Of a stretch of 64,000 nt of DNA, positions 52,635 through 61,877 are shown piece by piece. Location: contig CAMVUM010000002.1 of the NCBI GenBank assembly GCA_947170725.1, positions 62,001-126,000 of the forward strand. Direction: 5' to 3'. Below the pieces are notes generated by a model, which worked only from the letters and a program-made list of their open reading frames with translations, was not told the DNA's origin and did not search any database. The position numbers and the translations under genes were made by a program. Position 1 is the stretch's first letter. The number at the start of each line of letters is the position of its first letter. Source of the DNA: an uncultured Prevotella sp. (lineage in GTDB: Bacteria > Bacteroidota > Bacteroidia > Bacteroidales > Bacteroidaceae).

Positions 52635-55318
52635 ACAAAGATATTAAATACAACGGATATTCAGCTGTCCCCTCCGACTACGAATGTCAGGACGGAGCAT
52701 TGGGCGTGTCAATAAACCTTATCTCGGAGGACGGAAGCCTCAAACCGATTTTACCGCCAAAAGTTGATGGCACTGCATCTGAATCGGTAGGAAATTGTGT
52801 GTATATTCATAAAAATTCGGGATACACCCACTATATAGTTTGCAATAACGATACTAATTTCAGTTGGTATGACAAAGAGAATCCCAATAACCTTACGGCA
52901 ATTGGTACTATTTCAAAGTACATAAAGGTTACATCTGTCGGCAACACACTCATATTCCTAACTGAGGATGGTATGCAATACTATCTTTGGAAAGGTGGCA
53001 CAACTGGTTATCTGTACTTGGGGTCTAAAATTCCCGAATGTCCTATTTCATTTGGGTTGCAGGGCGAGATGATAAGAACTGACGAGTTCTCTATTTCTTT
53101 TGACTCTATCAATGAGGGTGACATTTGGAATGAGTTTAGCGATAATAATAAAACCCGTATCACAGACCAAGTGCTGGCAAAGATAAACAAATTCATTGCT
53201 GACGAATCTACTAACAAAGGTAAATTTATATTCCCTTTCTTCGTTCGCTATGCCTATCGCTTATATGATGGGTCGTTGACCATGCACTCATCGCCTGTGC
53301 TTATGATAGCCTCATCAGACCTCACGCCGCAGGTCTTTTGGTCTCATATCACTGGTAAGAAAACATATACCGATGCGCAACTGCGCGTGGCGGCTGCCGT
53401 ACATACTCTTGACTATGCGGTTATCCTGCAATCTCGTCTTGATATGCTGAAGAACTGGGATGATATTGTCCGCTCCGTTGATATATTTGTTTCTAAACCT
53501 ATTTACACCTACGACCAAAACGGCAAGTGTACAAAATTTGTAAACTCCGAGGGGTATAACTCATATTGTGTTTGTAAGCATGTTAACCAAGCTGCTTCCA
53601 CAGCTACCTATCCGTTGCGCTATCAGCAACACACCTTCAACCATCTTTACGCATTCACATTTGACCCTACTGGATTAACCTATCCTATAGGGCGGTTGAT
53701 GATACCGCGCAGGAGTGTGGATGCAGTAAAGGAGGATATACGCTCCACCAATCTGTTCTACCTGCTTGAAAGCATAAAGATTGACCAACTCACCACGACA
53801 CGCACAAAAATCAACGTGGAGGAAGATTATCTCCAGTCTCTTTTGGCTCGTGAAGTAATGACCGATGACTACGACAGTCACGACACGTTGATACCTCATT
53901 ACTGCTTTACATATAATTCACGCTTGAACCTCAGCAATATCAAGAAGCGATTATATGCTGAGTATAATGCCGGGGCGATGATAACCCACACCGATGGCTA
54001 TGTTGTAAACTGGTCGGGCAGTATGTCACCCACTTATATGGATAACAAAGCAAGTGTAGGAATCTATTTTTATATCAAGCAGGATGGTAAAGATATAATC
54101 GTGCAGGGAGAAAGTTGCGCTATGGCAAGTCTCCACGCTCCATTTCTTTTCCTATTCTATCCCAACGTAAATGCCTATAAAGCCGTCATTGTTTCTTGGT
54201 ATGGTTTGCCTACCTGCTATGAGGTGCCGCTTGAACAGCATGGTTTTCTCAATGGCGCGTTTTACTTTGGAGGTTGGGAGAACCCTGCTATGGGAGGCAG
54301 TTATCCGTCTGCCAGTTCAAATGCAGACCGCACAATAGAAATCCCAAACAAAATATATACCTCTGAGGTAAACAATCCGTTTGTGTTCCCGGTGCTTGGT
54401 ATCAACACCGTTGGTACTGGCGAGATAAAAGGCATCTGTTCGGCAGCAAAGGCTCTTAGTGAGGGGCAGTTCGGCCAGTTCCCTCTATATGCTTTTACAA
54501 CTGAGGGCGTGTGGGCGTTGGAGGTTTCATCTACTGGAACTTACTCCGCGCGTCAGCCTATCACACGCGATGTCTGCATCAATGCCGATGGCATAACTCA
54601 ACTGGATAGCGCGGTCTTGTTCCCGACCGACCGAGGCATCATGCTGATTTCAGGCTCTCAGACTATCTGTATATCGGACGCAATCAACTCTGAATTTCCG
54701 TTCAATGCTTTGTCACTGCCGGGATTCAGCAAACTGCATGATATGTTGGGGCATAATCCCGACACCGACAAATGTCTGCCCACGCTTCCGTTCACAGAAT
54801 TTCTAAAGCACTGCAAGATGATATACGACTATGTTCATCAGCGTGTGATTGTCTATGCGCCTGGCATTACCTATGCCTATGTGTACTCTCTGAAAAGTCA
54901 GCAGTGGGGCATGATATTCTCTAACATCGCCTCACACCTCAACTCATACCCGGAGGCTCTTGCCGTGGACAATGACAATAACATCGTCAACTTCTCCGAG
55001 CCGATTACCGAACAGGTCAATTGCCTGTATGTCTCTCGTCCTCTCAAACTGGACGGTCCCGATATTCACAAAACCATAGACACCATAATTCAGCGAGGCA
55101 ATTTCATAAGGGGTCATGTGTCAACTGTCCTTTATGGCTCGCGCGACTTAATCAACTGGCATTTGGTTTGGTCAAGCAAAGACCACTACCTGCGCGGATT
55201 CCGTGGCACTCCTTACAAATATTTCCGAATAGCAGGTGTCGCTAACCTTGACCCGCAGGAGAATATTGTGGGTGCCTCAATCCAGTTCACACCCAAACTT
55301 ACCAACCAGCCAAGGTAA
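52631..55318 (+). CDS. Large phage virion-type protein (tail stabilisation/hub-like)
   Basis: The 895-residue protein starts at the ATG at 52631 (MNKDIKYNGYSAVPSDYECQ). It has many WxxG/Tyr-rich beta segments, such as HTDGYVVNWSGSMSPTY and TTEGVWALEVSSTGTY, and a C-terminus like beta-propeller repeats (LNSYPEALAVDNDNNIVNFS, STVLYGSRDLINWHLVWSS). In Bacteroidales podovirus-like and crAss-like phages, proteins of this kind are annotated as tail stabilisation proteins. That is the best match I can offer, from recall. It is the only large structural gene on the plus strand and ends the rightward block. Confidence 0.55.
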   Translation: MNKDIKYNGYSAVPSDYECQDGALGVSINLISEDGSLKPILPPKVDGTASESVGNCVYIHKNSGYTHYIVCNNDTNFSWYDKENPNNLTAIGTISKYIKVTSVGNTLIFLTEDGMQYYLWKGGTTGYLYLGSKIPECPISFGLQGEMIRTDEFSISFDSINEGDIWNEFSDNNKTRITDQVLAKINKFIADESTNKGKFIFPFFVRYAYRLYDGSLTMHSSPVLMIASSDLTPQVFWSHITGKKTYTDAQLRVAAAVHTLDYAVILQSRLDMLKNWDDIVRSVDIFVSKPIYTYDQNGKCTKFVNSEGYNSYCVCKHVNQAASTATYPLRYQQHTFNHLYAFTFDPTGLTYPIGRLMIPRRSVDAVKEDIRSTNLFYLLESIKIDQLTTTRTKINVEEDYLQSLLAREVMTDDYDSHDTLIPHYCFTYNSRLNLSNIKKRLYAEYNAGAMITHTDGYVVNWSGSMSPTYMDNKASVGIYFYIKQDGKDIIVQGESCAMASLHAPFLFLFYPNVNAYKAVIVSWYGLPTCYEVPLEQHGFLNGAFYFGGWENPAMGGSYPSASSNADRTIEIPNKIYTSEVNNPFVFPVLGINTVGTGEIKGICSAAKALSEGQFGQFPLYAFTTEGVWALEVSSTGTYSARQPITRDVCINADGITQLDSAVLFPTDRGIMLISGSQTICISDAINSEFPFNALSLPGFSKLHDMLGHNPDTDKCLPTLPFTEFLKHCKMIYDYVHQRVIVYAPGITYAYVYSLKSQQWGMIFSNIASHLNSYPEALAVDNDNNIVNFSEPITEQVNCLYVSRPLKLDGPDIHKTIDTIIQRGNFIRGHVSTVLYGSRDLINWHLVWSSKDHYLRGFRGTPYKYFRIAGVANLDPQENIVGASIQFTPKLTNQPR

Positions 55319-55359
55319 TAAAGATTGTTATTTTGTACTACTTCACTATTGAAACAAAG

Positions 55360-55390
55360 AGAGCCGGGATGCGTGATGCACCTCGGCTCT
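55360..55390. terminator. Hairpin between the convergent phage blocks
   Basis: AGAGCCG (55360-55366) and CGGCTCT (55384-55390) with additional GC pairing inside. It lies where the plus-strand and minus-strand gene blocks meet; T-run weak. Confidence 0.5.
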
Positions 55391-55410
55391 TGCCTTGTAT
55401 GAATGAATAA

Positions 55411-55938
55411 TCAGAATGGATGACACCGCCTCCTCACTCGCGACCGCCTTGCATGGAGGCTCGAACGTATCCCTCTTTCTGCTTCCTCGGCCTTGCTTTC
55501 CCACGTCTGCGCCTTGGCAGGATTGGTGATGCTCATCCAGTCCGCCACCGATTTGCACACAAGGTATTCGTGGATTAACCGCCCCAGTAGATTGAGTGTC
55601 GTTTGGCTGAACCCCTGCGGCACTTTCAGCACCATTCCGTAGGCAGGTGTCTCTTTCAGAGTGTCGTCCAGTTCATGGCGGTGTATCTCATGCTTAATGA
55701 ACGGATAGAGCATCTCACGGCATTTAGCCACGTTGAGGTCAAGCACTCGCGTCACTCGATCCACGTTGCCTTCTTCGCCCACATCCTGCACCGTGTGCTG
55801 CTGATGGGTGTTCTCGGTCTCCATTACGTGACCCTCTATATACGCATAGTTCGCTATGTCATACAGCAGTTGGTCTCGTTTGAAACTCAACACGGCTTCC
55901 ACCGTGCCGTTCTGTTCGTCAAGATAGCAGCTCATCAC
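55411..55938 (-). CDS. Phage protein, member 1 of a three-gene family
   Basis: The 175-residue protein begins MMSCYLDEQNGTVEAVLSFK. The central part and the late VADWMSITNPAKAQTWESKAEEAERGI (abridged) align by eye with the two upstream genes, whose endings read ADWYIVTNKADAEQYYALAA and GQWFKFANKGEAKDYFAQAA. All end in short Arg-rich tails. The neighbours are lysis and tail genes. Function unknown; structural adaptor or connector is a guess. Confidence 0.6.
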   Translation of the reverse strand: MMSCYLDEQNGTVEAVLSFKRDQLLYDIANYAYIEGHVMETENTHQQHTVQDVGEEGNVDRVTRVLDLNVAKCREMLYPFIKHEIHRHELDDTLKETPAYGMVLKVPQGFSQTTLNLLGRLIHEYLVCKSVADWMSITNPAKAQTWESKAEEAERGIRSSLHARRSRVRRRCHPF

Positions 55939-55948
55939 TCAATCGGGT

Positions 55949-56458
55949 TTAGGCGTTCGGACGTGTAGGGCGGCTCCGCTTGCTCACGGTCTGACGTATC
56001 AGTTCCATGTTCTTGGCTGCAAGTGCGTAATACTGCTCGGCATCTGCCTTGTTGGTCACAATGTACCAGTCGGCAATGGCGGTGTTCATCAGATAGGCAT
56101 GGACGGCTTCGCCTACGCCGGTTGTGGCAGCCTCGTTGAAGTTGCTCGGCATGACAAGGTTCAGCACCAAGTCCGTTGAGCCGTCATAATGGCTGTTGTC
56201 CGTGGTTGTGCCGTTCTCGTTCAGATACTCGCCAAGTTCGGTCTGCACCTCCGCAAAGCTGCGCTTGATGCTTCGCAGTATCTTCTCGCGGTTCTCCTCG
56301 TCCTCCGAGGCAAACATGCTCGCAACCTCCTTGTGGTTCTCCTTATTCTGAATCGTTCGGCCGCGCAGGAACGTCTCATTCATGATGTCATACAGAAGCC
56401 AGTCTATCTTGATGGTCGCGGTCACCGACTTCTTTGCACCTAATGTGGTTGTTGCCAT
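55949..56458 (-). CDS. Phage protein, member 2 of a three-gene family
   Basis: The 169-residue protein starts MATTTLGAKKSVTATIKIDW. It shares with its neighbours the VHAYLMNTAIADWYIVTNKA block and the basic end SKRSRPTRP. No membrane segment. Position between two relatives suggests duplication and divergence. Confidence 0.6.
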   Translation of the reverse strand: MATTTLGAKKSVTATIKIDWLLYDIMNETFLRGRTIQNKENHKEVASMFASEDEENREKILRSIKRSFAEVQTELGEYLNENGTTTDNSHYDGSTDLVLNLVMPSNFNEAATTGVGEAVHAYLMNTAIADWYIVTNKADAEQYYALAAKNMELIRQTVSKRSRPTRPNA

Positions 56459-56483
56459 ATTGTATAATTGTTAATAATTGAAT

Positions 56484-57032
56484 TTACGTTGTTGGTCTTG
56501 TCGGCTTTCTCCGGCTATACAGCAACCGTTCGGCAGTCTCAAGCATCTCTGCGGCTTGTGCGAAATAGTCCTTTGCCTCGCCTTTGTTGGCGAACTTGAA
56601 CCATTGTCCTATGATCGAGGCGATGAAAAAACTGCGCAACGTTGACTGCACACTTGCCGTCAACGCTTTGTCAAATGATTTGCTCACCTCAATCTTCGCC
56701 ACATACGCAGGTTTTCCTACAATGACAATCGGTTTGTCGGGTGCGATGGCATGTGCCTCCGGCTCGTTGGTCGATGTCGCGATAACAGGAGGTAGAAACC
56801 CTCCCACATTCTGCGTTGAGCCGGAGATAAGCATCTCCTTGAAATTCTCGTTCACAGCAAGCACCGACTCATCCCAAAACCTGCCCAGTTCGGCAAGGTC
56901 ATCATCGGCCGCAAGTATGCGGTCTCGCGCGGTGTCGTCTCCGTCTATCAGTTTCGACCCGGTGTAGTCGGTGGCTTTGGCCACCTCCTCATACACCTCG
57001 TCTCTCATTATTTGTATGTCTATTGTTTCCAT
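56484..57032 (-). CDS. Phage protein, member 3 of a three-gene family
   Basis: The ATG at 57032-57030 overlaps the stop of the upstream gene, giving 182 residues (METIDIQIMRDEVYEEVAKA). The C-terminal block FIASIIGQWFKFANKGEAKD and the end SRRKPTRP match members 1 and 2. The middle, with PDKPIVIVGKPAYVAKIE, differs. Confidence 0.6.
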   Translation of the reverse strand: METIDIQIMRDEVYEEVAKATDYTGSKLIDGDDTARDRILAADDDLAELGRFWDESVLAVNENFKEMLISGSTQNVGGFLPPVIATSTNEPEAHAIAPDKPIVIVGKPAYVAKIEVSKSFDKALTASVQSTLRSFFIASIIGQWFKFANKGEAKDYFAQAAEMLETAERLLYSRRKPTRPTT

Positions 57033-57583
57033 CAGAAAGCTATTACTGAATATGTAATACTGATTCCGGCATAGGGTTGGAATCCATGTGGAGTAATGCC
57101 ATAGCCGATTGTCGGGCCTATGTGCCAACGCTTGGGAGGTTTCTTTATAGTCACCACCTCGCGCCTCGGATATACAAATATGCTGTCAAGTCGGGGACAT
57201 ACACCGCTGACGTATGCCTTATAGGTTGTGTCCTCATACACGTTCTGAACAATGGGCAGTTTCAAATTCATACTGTCCATGTCTGCATCCGTGGCTTCAA
57301 TGATGATTTCTCCAACCTCGGTGTCCGCTCTGATGCGAGGCAGTGTGTCTGCGTCATTGATTGGAAGGTTAGGGAAACTGGGGATTGTTATAAACTTATA
57401 CCCTAATGGAGCGGTGCTTGTCGGCATAGGCTCGTAATAGGGAATGGTGTCAATATAGATGGTAGTATCCACCTCACACCCTTGGCCTGGGATGTCCGCT
57501 GTTGGCGACTGGCATTTATGCAGGTAAGAACCCACTACCAGTGATGCGGCTACAATCAGCAGTATTTTGAAAAAGTCTCTCAT
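57032..57583 (-). CDS. DUF6808-like membrane-anchored phage protein
   Basis: The 183-residue protein has an N-terminal helix (FFKILLIVAASLVVGSYLH) and a periplasmic domain ending in a strongly beta-patterned GPTIGYGITPHGFQPYAGIS and TYSV, like an outer-membrane-directed strand pair. Such proteins beside endolysin genes in Bacteroidales phages are probably spanin-like or tail-associated. It precedes the three-gene family and follows the amidase gene. Confidence 0.6.
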   Translation of the reverse strand: MRDFFKILLIVAASLVVGSYLHKCQSPTADIPGQGCEVDTTIYIDTIPYYEPMPTSTAPLGYKFITIPSFPNLPINDADTLPRIRADTEVGEIIIEATDADMDSMNLKLPIVQNVYEDTTYKAYVSGVCPRLDSIFVYPRREVVTIKKPPKRWHIGPTIGYGITPHGFQPYAGISITYSVIAF

Positions 57584-57591
57584 GCGGATAG

Positions 57592-58281
57592 TTATTTAAT
57601 GTTCTTATACTCGGTCTTTGCGTCAAAACTCGGACACGCCTTGGCCGCAAAATCGCGGTGTCCGTAGATGGCGGCTTTCGGATAACGCACTTTCAGTTCC
57701 TTGAGTAGCGAAAGCAACGCGGCTTTCTGCTCGTCCGTGCGTGTATCCTTGCTTTTCTTGTTCCAGTCAGCAACCGACCGTTGAGGACAGCCACCGATAT
57801 AGCAGACACCTATGGAGTCATAATTGTGGTTGCTCACATGGCAACCTCTCACATTCTCCGGACGACACCTCACGATTGTTCCGTTCCTTTGGATGATGTA
57901 GTGATAGCCGATATAGCGTTTCTGCTTCGTGTCGGGGTCGATGTAGTAGGAAAACTGACGGGCCTTGTGTGATGCGTCAATGGAGTCAACCGAAAAGTCC
58001 TCTCCTTCGGGAGTAGCTGCGCAATGCACAATCAGTTTGTTAATCGTGTGCCCGGCAGGTGTAACCTCGTCTGCGGTTTCAACTCCGAGTTTGCTCCACG
58101 TCTTTGCACCTGCGATTCCGTCAACCGAAAGGTCGTTGCTCTTCTGAAAATCTCTGACTGCCTCCTCGGTCTTTTTCCCGAAGATGCCGTCAACTGTCAG
58201 TCCGTATGGGCAGACTGAGTTCAGTTTTGTCTGCAAGGTCTTTACGGCTTCACCCTTGCTGCCTAATCTTAGTGTCGTCAT
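57592..58281 (-). CDS. N-acetylmuramoyl-L-alanine amidase (endolysin)
   Basis: The 229-residue protein has an N-terminal peptidoglycan-binding domain (LRLGSKGEAVKTLQTKLN, VDGIFGKKTEEAVRDFQKSN) and a C-terminal Amidase_2 domain. The zinc ligands are visible: KLIVHCAAT (His), RGCHVSNHN (His) and IYGHRDFAAKACPSF (His and Cys). It cleaves the amide between N-acetylmuramic acid and L-alanine at lysis. The modular order (binding domain first) is unusual compared with many phage amidases, where it is last. It is adjacent to a holin gene. Confidence 0.92.
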   Translation of the reverse strand: MTTLRLGSKGEAVKTLQTKLNSVCPYGLTVDGIFGKKTEEAVRDFQKSNDLSVDGIAGAKTWSKLGVETADEVTPAGHTINKLIVHCAATPEGEDFSVDSIDASHKARQFSYYIDPDTKQKRYIGYHYIIQRNGTIVRCRPENVRGCHVSNHNYDSIGVCYIGGCPQRSVADWNKKSKDTRTDEQKAALLSLLKELKVRYPKAAIYGHRDFAAKACPSFDAKTEYKNIK

Positions 58282-58282
58282 A

Positions 58283-58732
58283 TTAGTGATGATTGGAAGT
58301 GTCTGTTAATGTCGTGAACTGCTCCAGTATCTTCTGAGCGTCCTTTTCATGCGCACACTCGATTATACTCTTGATAATTTCGGGCAACTGATTGGTGTGA
58401 CTTTTCCTGCGGTTGGCATGTTCAAACATACTTTTCGCCTCTACTACAATCAGTCCGGCACCGAACAGCACCGCGACAAATGGCATTACGTAGAATGAAA
58501 AGAATATGCCGAGGCAGTCCACAAGGAAGCCAATCAGAATGAACCGCCAATACTCGCTCATCTTTGCGATTGTCACGCGCAACTTATGGGAGTGTACACG
58601 CTGATTGGTTTTCTTTGCCGTGTGAACTCCGTCCCATAGGTCAAGCATAATGGCCGCAATGACCAGTATGCACACGGCAAGAAATATCCCAAGGAACAGG
58701 TAGAGTTTGTCAAGTGATAAGATTGATTCCAT
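58283..58732 (-). CDS. Phage holin-like membrane protein
   Basis: The 149-residue protein has an N-terminal helix (LYLFLGIFLAVCILVIAAIML, abridged) and one or two further helices (FILIGFLVDCLGIFF; VMPFVAVLFGAGLIVV), then an acidic cytoplasmic tail. With the amidase 1 base away it fits the holin of Bacteroidales phages (DWDGVHTAKK-type: LWDGVHTAKKTNQ). It would release the endolysin by forming membrane holes. Confidence 0.75.
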   Translation of the reverse strand: MESILSLDKLYLFLGIFLAVCILVIAAIMLDLWDGVHTAKKTNQRVHSHKLRVTIAKMSEYWRFILIGFLVDCLGIFFSFYVMPFVAVLFGAGLIVVEAKSMFEHANRRKSHTNQLPEIIKSIIECAHEKDAQKILEQFTTLTDTSNHH

Positions 58733-58848
58733 GATTTGTCATTATTGGTTTCCGCAAAGTTACCCACGCTCCATGTTACACTCCTTTTAACTTTTGGAAT
58801 ACAACGTCCGGCAGAAGAAATGGCGCGGGATTTCTCCCACGCCACTCA

Positions 58849-59328
58849 TTACTTCAGTAAGATGTATAGCAGACTTGCGTATAGGTTGTAAAGCAAACCT
58901 ACTTCAAACCAAAATATGAACCGCTTTCGGTCGCACACACCGCAACATAGCGTGATGGCAAGTGCTATCCACGGCATCCCGGTTGTCAGTATTATCCATA
59001 CCAGTGCGCTCAGTCCAAGCGTAGCTGCGGCTCCATAGTGAACCTTGCCCTCAAATTCTTCTTTGAAAGCAGGAGCGGCCGCTACGAATAGGATTGATGC
59101 GATGATAAGGAATGCCAAAAACTGATATGTCTCCGGCGTGTGGTTGAGTAGTGGCATTGTCGCAAATGCCCCGGCAGAAACAAGGCAAATCGGGAACGTC
59201 CATCTTGACAGAGTGTGGTAGTAGGTCTCGCTGATCGAGTATGGCAAACCCTGCCACAGCGACACAAATAGAAGATAGGCGGTGATGATGCACATTGATA
59301 TGATTGTGCAGATAAAGTCGGTTGTCAT
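58849..59328 (-). CDS. Multi-pass membrane protein of the phage
   Basis: The 159-residue protein has five hydrophobic helices (for example FICTIISMCIITAYLLFVSL and FLAFLIIASILFVAAA). No family recognised. It lies between the DUF4376-like gene and the holin and could be a second holin or antiholin component (inference). Confidence 0.6.
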   Translation of the reverse strand: MTTDFICTIISMCIITAYLLFVSLWQGLPYSISETYYHTLSRWTFPICLVSAGAFATMPLLNHTPETYQFLAFLIIASILFVAAAPAFKEEFEGKVHYGAAATLGLSALVWIILTTGMPWIALAITLCCGVCDRKRFIFWFEVGLLYNLYASLLYILLK

Positions 59329-59332
59329 AAGA

Positions 59333-59836
59333 TTATTCGTTTATTGTGAAAGCACTCCAGTTTGATTTTTCCAACGCCTCTTTCTCGTTCCAACCCTTGG
59401 CATAGGCGTTGTCTTTATGAGCGATGGCGGCCGACACAAAGGCGATAAACTCCGTGGCGTCGGCAAACTCATGGTAAGCTGCGCTTCCGTCCGGGTAGTC
59501 GCCCAACTTGTATTTCTTCGGGAATGTCGCCATGCCTCCCTGCGCACTCAACAACAACCCCAAGAGGTTGGTCTGACTCTCGCTGTCCAGTTTCACAGGC
59601 TTACCCTCCCACGTCATGCCGTGCAGGATTGTCTCGTCTGTGTCAGCGTCAATCTGCCTGTTGATTACAGCCTTGATTTCATCAAGGGTCGGGCGGTGTG
59701 TGAACCTATGGTAGTAGTTCCATCCGCTTGTATCTTCTTCGTTCTCCTTGCCGAAGCCGAAGAAAAGGTCATACTTGTTGCGGCCGACTTTCATTAAGCC
59801 GTCCTGCCTTTTCGGTGAGCCAAATCTTTTTTCCAT
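59333..59836 (-). CDS. DUF4376-like phage protein
   Basis: The 167-residue protein has YYHRFTHRPTLDEIKAVINR and LLGLLLSAQGG near the middle and FADATEFIAFVSAAIAHKDN in the end, the pattern of DUF4376 proteins from phage tail regions. Function unknown. It is the gene just downstream of the reverse transcriptase. Confidence 0.6.
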   Translation of the reverse strand: MEKRFGSPKRQDGLMKVGRNKYDLFFGFGKENEEDTSGWNYYHRFTHRPTLDEIKAVINRQIDADTDETILHGMTWEGKPVKLDSESQTNLLGLLLSAQGGMATFPKKYKLGDYPDGSAAYHEFADATEFIAFVSAAIAHKDNAYAKGWNEKEALEKSNWSAFTINE

Positions 59837-59846
59837 ATCTCTCTGG

Positions 59847-61523
59847 TTAAAGTTGTTGTTTTAGGTTGAGTTGGGTCAACAGTCGGTCAAGTTCTGCATC
59901 GCTTGGGGAAGTAAGACCGTACTTCTTCGGAGATACAAAGCTCAGTTTCGGGAACCGCTCCGAGAAGTCCACCTCTCCAACAACGTACACGGGCAGTCCG
60001 TCTGCTTCTTCGTACTGCTCCAAGATGTCCCATAGCTCCCTGTCGCCGGTCCATAGTTTCCGCGCCTTGTTCTCATATACGATTTGAAGCAGGTACTTTG
60101 TCGTAGGTTTAGGTACAAGGTCGGGGTTCATACCACTTGTTGCTGCTTCCTGCAACTTGCGCTGGTATTCTTCTTGCGCCCATTTGGGCGGTAGGTCGCG
60201 CTCGAAGTCCACGATGATGAAAGCCTGTCGGTCAAGTTCCCGTGGGTAGATTTTTGCACCCTTGAAGTTCTTCTTGCCGTTGAGCTTCGTAGGTTTCAGT
60301 TTGATGTCGCCAAACTCTTTCATTTTTCTCTTATGCTTTAGTTTCTTATATTCTGCTGTTGTCAGCAAAGTTTTCAATAAATGTCGGCAGTCCGCATGTG
60401 CGGCCATGCCGAAGAATGAACCGATTAGAACTTGTCTCCGCTTCTTCGATTTTACCTCGCTCATCTTCCGGGCGAATTTCTTCTTTGTTCGCTTCCTTAT
60501 CCGTGAGTATGGCAAAAGCACCTCTCCGCAGTTCTTGGTCTTTGTCAACGTTGGTTTGAATGTGTCAAAGCCGAGATAGTCAAGTCCCTCTGTGATTGGG
60601 CGCACCGCTTCCGACGGCTTTATTGTCAGTCCGAGTTCTGCCAATAGTCCGGCAAGATAATTGCGCAATATCCATAATTCTTTAGCTGTTGAGGCAAACA
60701 TCACGATGTCGTCACAATAGCGGTAGTAATGGTAGCGTATGCGCTTGCCGTTTATCTTCAACTCGCCCTCACCGCTGACGGCAACACCTTTGCCACCCTC
60801 AATTGTCGGGTCGTCAATCAAATGGTACTTGACAACCTTGCACATCTTGTGGTCAACTCCGTTCAGATGTAGATTTGCAAGGCACTGTGAGGCGCGTAGC
60901 CCTTTCGATAATCCCTGCTTCAACAGCGTTATGAAGTTGTCAACGATTGGCAACACCAACGGGTCGATTGTGTACTCCCTTACCTGCCTCATCATTATCT
61001 CTTGGCTGATGCAGTCGTAGTAATGATAGATGTCGCTCTGATAGTACATCTTCATTCCCTCCGGGTCTGCTACCAAATCTTCTTCAATAATCTGATGAAG
61101 CCAGTGCATACCGCGGCCCTTTATGCTTGCGGCTGTATTGGTGATAAGGGTCGGATAGGTGTGTCGCTCAAACGGAACCATTACCGCATGGCAACCCACC
61201 CTGTGAAACACCGTGGGGCATTGCACTATCCTCGCTTTCGGGCCGTCTGTTACTTCAAGTGTGCGTATGTCTTTTTCGGTTACTCTGAATTGTCCACTGC
61301 TCAATAACTTTTTCAGTCTTTTGCAGTACGCGGCTTTATGTGGCCGGATATGTTCCCTTTGGTCTGCGCACTCCAAATGGCTCACAACATAGTCGAAACT
61401 ATCCTCTATATTGCGCATGTCGGCTATCTCTCCCATCATATCGGGTATGGGAAAGCGTTTCCCACCGTATAGGGGGGAATAGACCTCTGCTGTCATATAT
61501 GGTATTTCTTCTGTTCTTGTCAT
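59847..61523 (-). CDS. Diversity-generating retroelement reverse transcriptase
   Basis: The 558-residue protein has the RT fold: FERHTYPTLITNTAASIKGR in the fingers, KMYYQSDIYHYYDCISQEIM (motif A with the catalytic Asp), KGLSKGL then RASQCLANLHLNG (motif 4 with GxxxSQ, characteristic of DGR enzymes) and YHYYRYCDDIVMFAS near residue 268 (YxDD). LTIKPSEAVRPITEGLDYLGFD follows as motifs D and E. From about residue 370 an unusually long basic, then mixed, C-terminus of roughly 190 residues goes beyond typical DGR RTs. A template repeat and a variable repeat lie directly upstream, which establishes the DGR assignment. It copies the template RNA with adenine-specific errors. Confidence 0.93.
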   Translation of the reverse strand: MTRTEEIPYMTAEVYSPLYGGKRFPIPDMMGEIADMRNIEDSFDYVVSHLECADQREHIRPHKAAYCKRLKKLLSSGQFRVTEKDIRTLEVTDGPKARIVQCPTVFHRVGCHAVMVPFERHTYPTLITNTAASIKGRGMHWLHQIIEEDLVADPEGMKMYYQSDIYHYYDCISQEIMMRQVREYTIDPLVLPIVDNFITLLKQGLSKGLRASQCLANLHLNGVDHKMCKVVKYHLIDDPTIEGGKGVAVSGEGELKINGKRIRYHYYRYCDDIVMFASTAKELWILRNYLAGLLAELGLTIKPSEAVRPITEGLDYLGFDTFKPTLTKTKNCGEVLLPYSRIRKRTKKKFARKMSEVKSKKRRQVLIGSFFGMAAHADCRHLLKTLLTTAEYKKLKHKRKMKEFGDIKLKPTKLNGKKNFKGAKIYPRELDRQAFIIVDFERDLPPKWAQEEYQRKLQEAATSGMNPDLVPKPTTKYLLQIVYENKARKLWTGDRELWDILEQYEEADGLPVYVVGEVDFSERFPKLSFVSPKKYGLTSPSDAELDRLLTQLNLKQQL

Positions 61524-61674
61524 GGCCTTCAGGCGCGATTAGATATTTTTCCGCTTTCTTCCGGTCTGCACCGGAGAGGGTTGCCGAGGCTCGTTTCCCT
61601 CGTTGACGATTCGCCCAACCCGTGGGCAGTTCGGAGCAACGATTATATTATCCCAAAGGGGCGTATTTAATGCG

Positions 61675-61798
61675 TCTTAATGTGAGCCGAGAGCCGTTGT
61701 TCGTGTTCGAGTTCGAAGAAACGTTGTTCGCGTTCGCATAAACGAGACCGCCATTCGCATTCGCGTTGTTGTTCGCACGGCCAACGACACGGCACCGG
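61675..61798 (-). repeat. DGR template repeat (TR)
   Basis: This 124-bp non-coding segment matches the variable repeat at 61981-62104 with a constant offset of 306. Fifteen positions differ, and at all fifteen the template coding strand has A. Read in the target frame it encodes runs of AAC (Asn) codons: NNNANANGG, then AN, ANN, SN, SN, TNN before GSRL. It lies 152 bases upstream of the RT start on the same strand. Confidence 0.95.
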
Positions 61799-61877
61799 GG
61801 AAACTCTACCTTTTTCGCATCGCCCACGTGTGAACGTGAACGTGCATTGTTATTCTTTGTTTTGGCCTTGGCACTCG

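Noticed and set aside
59847..61523. Retron or group II intron reverse transcriptase
   Set aside because: No intron domains or msr/msd structure; the TR/VR pair with adenine-only changes and the GxxxSQ motif indicate a DGR.
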